From: Candidatus Aminicenantota bacterium
GTDB taxonomy: Bacteria > Acidobacteriota > Aminicenantia > UBA2199
Assembly (NCBI GenBank): GCA_030639705.1
Contig: DAOWKX010000033.1
Location: 1 to 5,561, forward strand
Reading direction: 5' to 3'
Length of the DNA: 5,561 bases
The first letter of the stretch is position 1. Each line of letters begins with the position of its first letter. This document shows positions 5,492 through 5,561 of the stretch, one piece after another. The position numbers were made by a program, and so were the translations under genes. Below the pieces are notes generated by a model, which was given only the letters and a program-made list of their open reading frames with translations, was not told the origin of the DNA and ran no database searches.

Positions 5492-5561
5492 TCCCAGCTT
5501 CCGGATTTCAGGCCCTCAATGTCAAGTGAAACCCATTTTATCCCTTTCTTTTGGCAATAAT
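5488..5561 (-). CDS. larE: C-terminal end of a LarE-like ATP-dependent sacrificial sulfur transferase (partial)
   Basis: The minus-strand frame ending in TGA at 5488-5490 is open to the right edge and gives 23 residues: Y-C-Q-K-K-G-I-K-W-V-S-L-D-I-E-G-L-K-S-G-S-W-D. This resembles the conserved end of the LarE/PP-loop family (TIGR00268 type), which typically ends 'GF-x-Y-V-T-L-D-L-E-G-Y-R-S-G-S'. By family, LarE gives up a cysteine sulfur to build the nickel-pincer cofactor of lactate racemase LarA; many homologues lie in genomes without larA and have no tested role. Only the tail is visible, so the PP-loop ATPase motif and the sacrificial Cys cannot be checked. The other two minus-strand frames also close within this stretch, but neither resembles a known protein end. 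The frame is plausible and the family is a moderate-confidence call from a short match. Confidence 0.6.
   Translation of the reverse strand, partial: YCQKKGIKWVSLDIEGLKSGSWD

Noticed and set aside
5520..5525. Second TTGACA on the minus strand upstream of rpsT
   Set aside because: No -10-like hexamer lies at 16-18 bp downstream (GC-rich GGAAGC there), and it sits within the LarE-like coding end.

Overview
This is an AT-rich bacterial window with two convergent gene blocks. The encoded proteins are rich in Lys, Ile, Asn and Phe. S20, a dTDP-sugar pathway, a PspC-domain protein and an M1 peptidase of the 'FRHPTT-DF' type point to a bacterium, plausibly an uncultured or little-studied Gram-negative-type lineage. 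The M1 peptidase plus membrane-protein pair recalls Acidobacteriota-like genomes, but the phylum cannot be settled from this sequence.

Left block, plus strand (1-1453): the 3' part of an M1-family metallopeptidase gene runs in from the left edge. It is followed 8 bp later by a six-helix integral membrane protein of unknown function. Close spacing and a Shine-Dalgarno overlapping the upstream stop codon make these an operon. In the visible peptidase segment, the position that normally holds the catalytic Tyr appears to be Cys.

Convergence zone (1454-1645): this gap is extremely A/T-rich. It holds a strong intrinsic terminator reading on the plus strand, whose stem includes the stop codon of the opposing gene. 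It also holds a possible promoter about 70 bp before that terminator, so a small RNA may be made here. A weak A/T hairpin followed by a U-rich tract may end the minus-strand transcripts.

Right block, minus strand (read from 5561 down to 1646): the last 23 codons of a gene resembling larE enter from the right edge. Then come rpsT (ribosomal protein S20), a stand-alone PD-(D/E)XK nuclease of the RecB/AddB/Cas4 type with four Cys placed for an Fe-S cluster, a small PspC-domain membrane protein, and three nucleotide-sugar genes: rfbC, an extended-SDR epimerase/dehydrogenase, and rfbD. rpsT has a near-consensus sigma70 promoter whose -35 box overlaps the upstream stop codon. A second, weaker promoter precedes rfbC.

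The last three genes probably make a deoxysugar nucleotide for a surface polysaccharide. RfbC and RfbD are the last two enzymes of dTDP-L-rhamnose synthesis. The first two (RfbA, RfbB) are absent here, and the middle SDR lacks the dehydratase signature, so it is not RfbB and may divert the pathway or make another sugar. The window shows no CRISPR array, insertion sequence, tRNA or rRNA, and I see no clear new multi-gene system.
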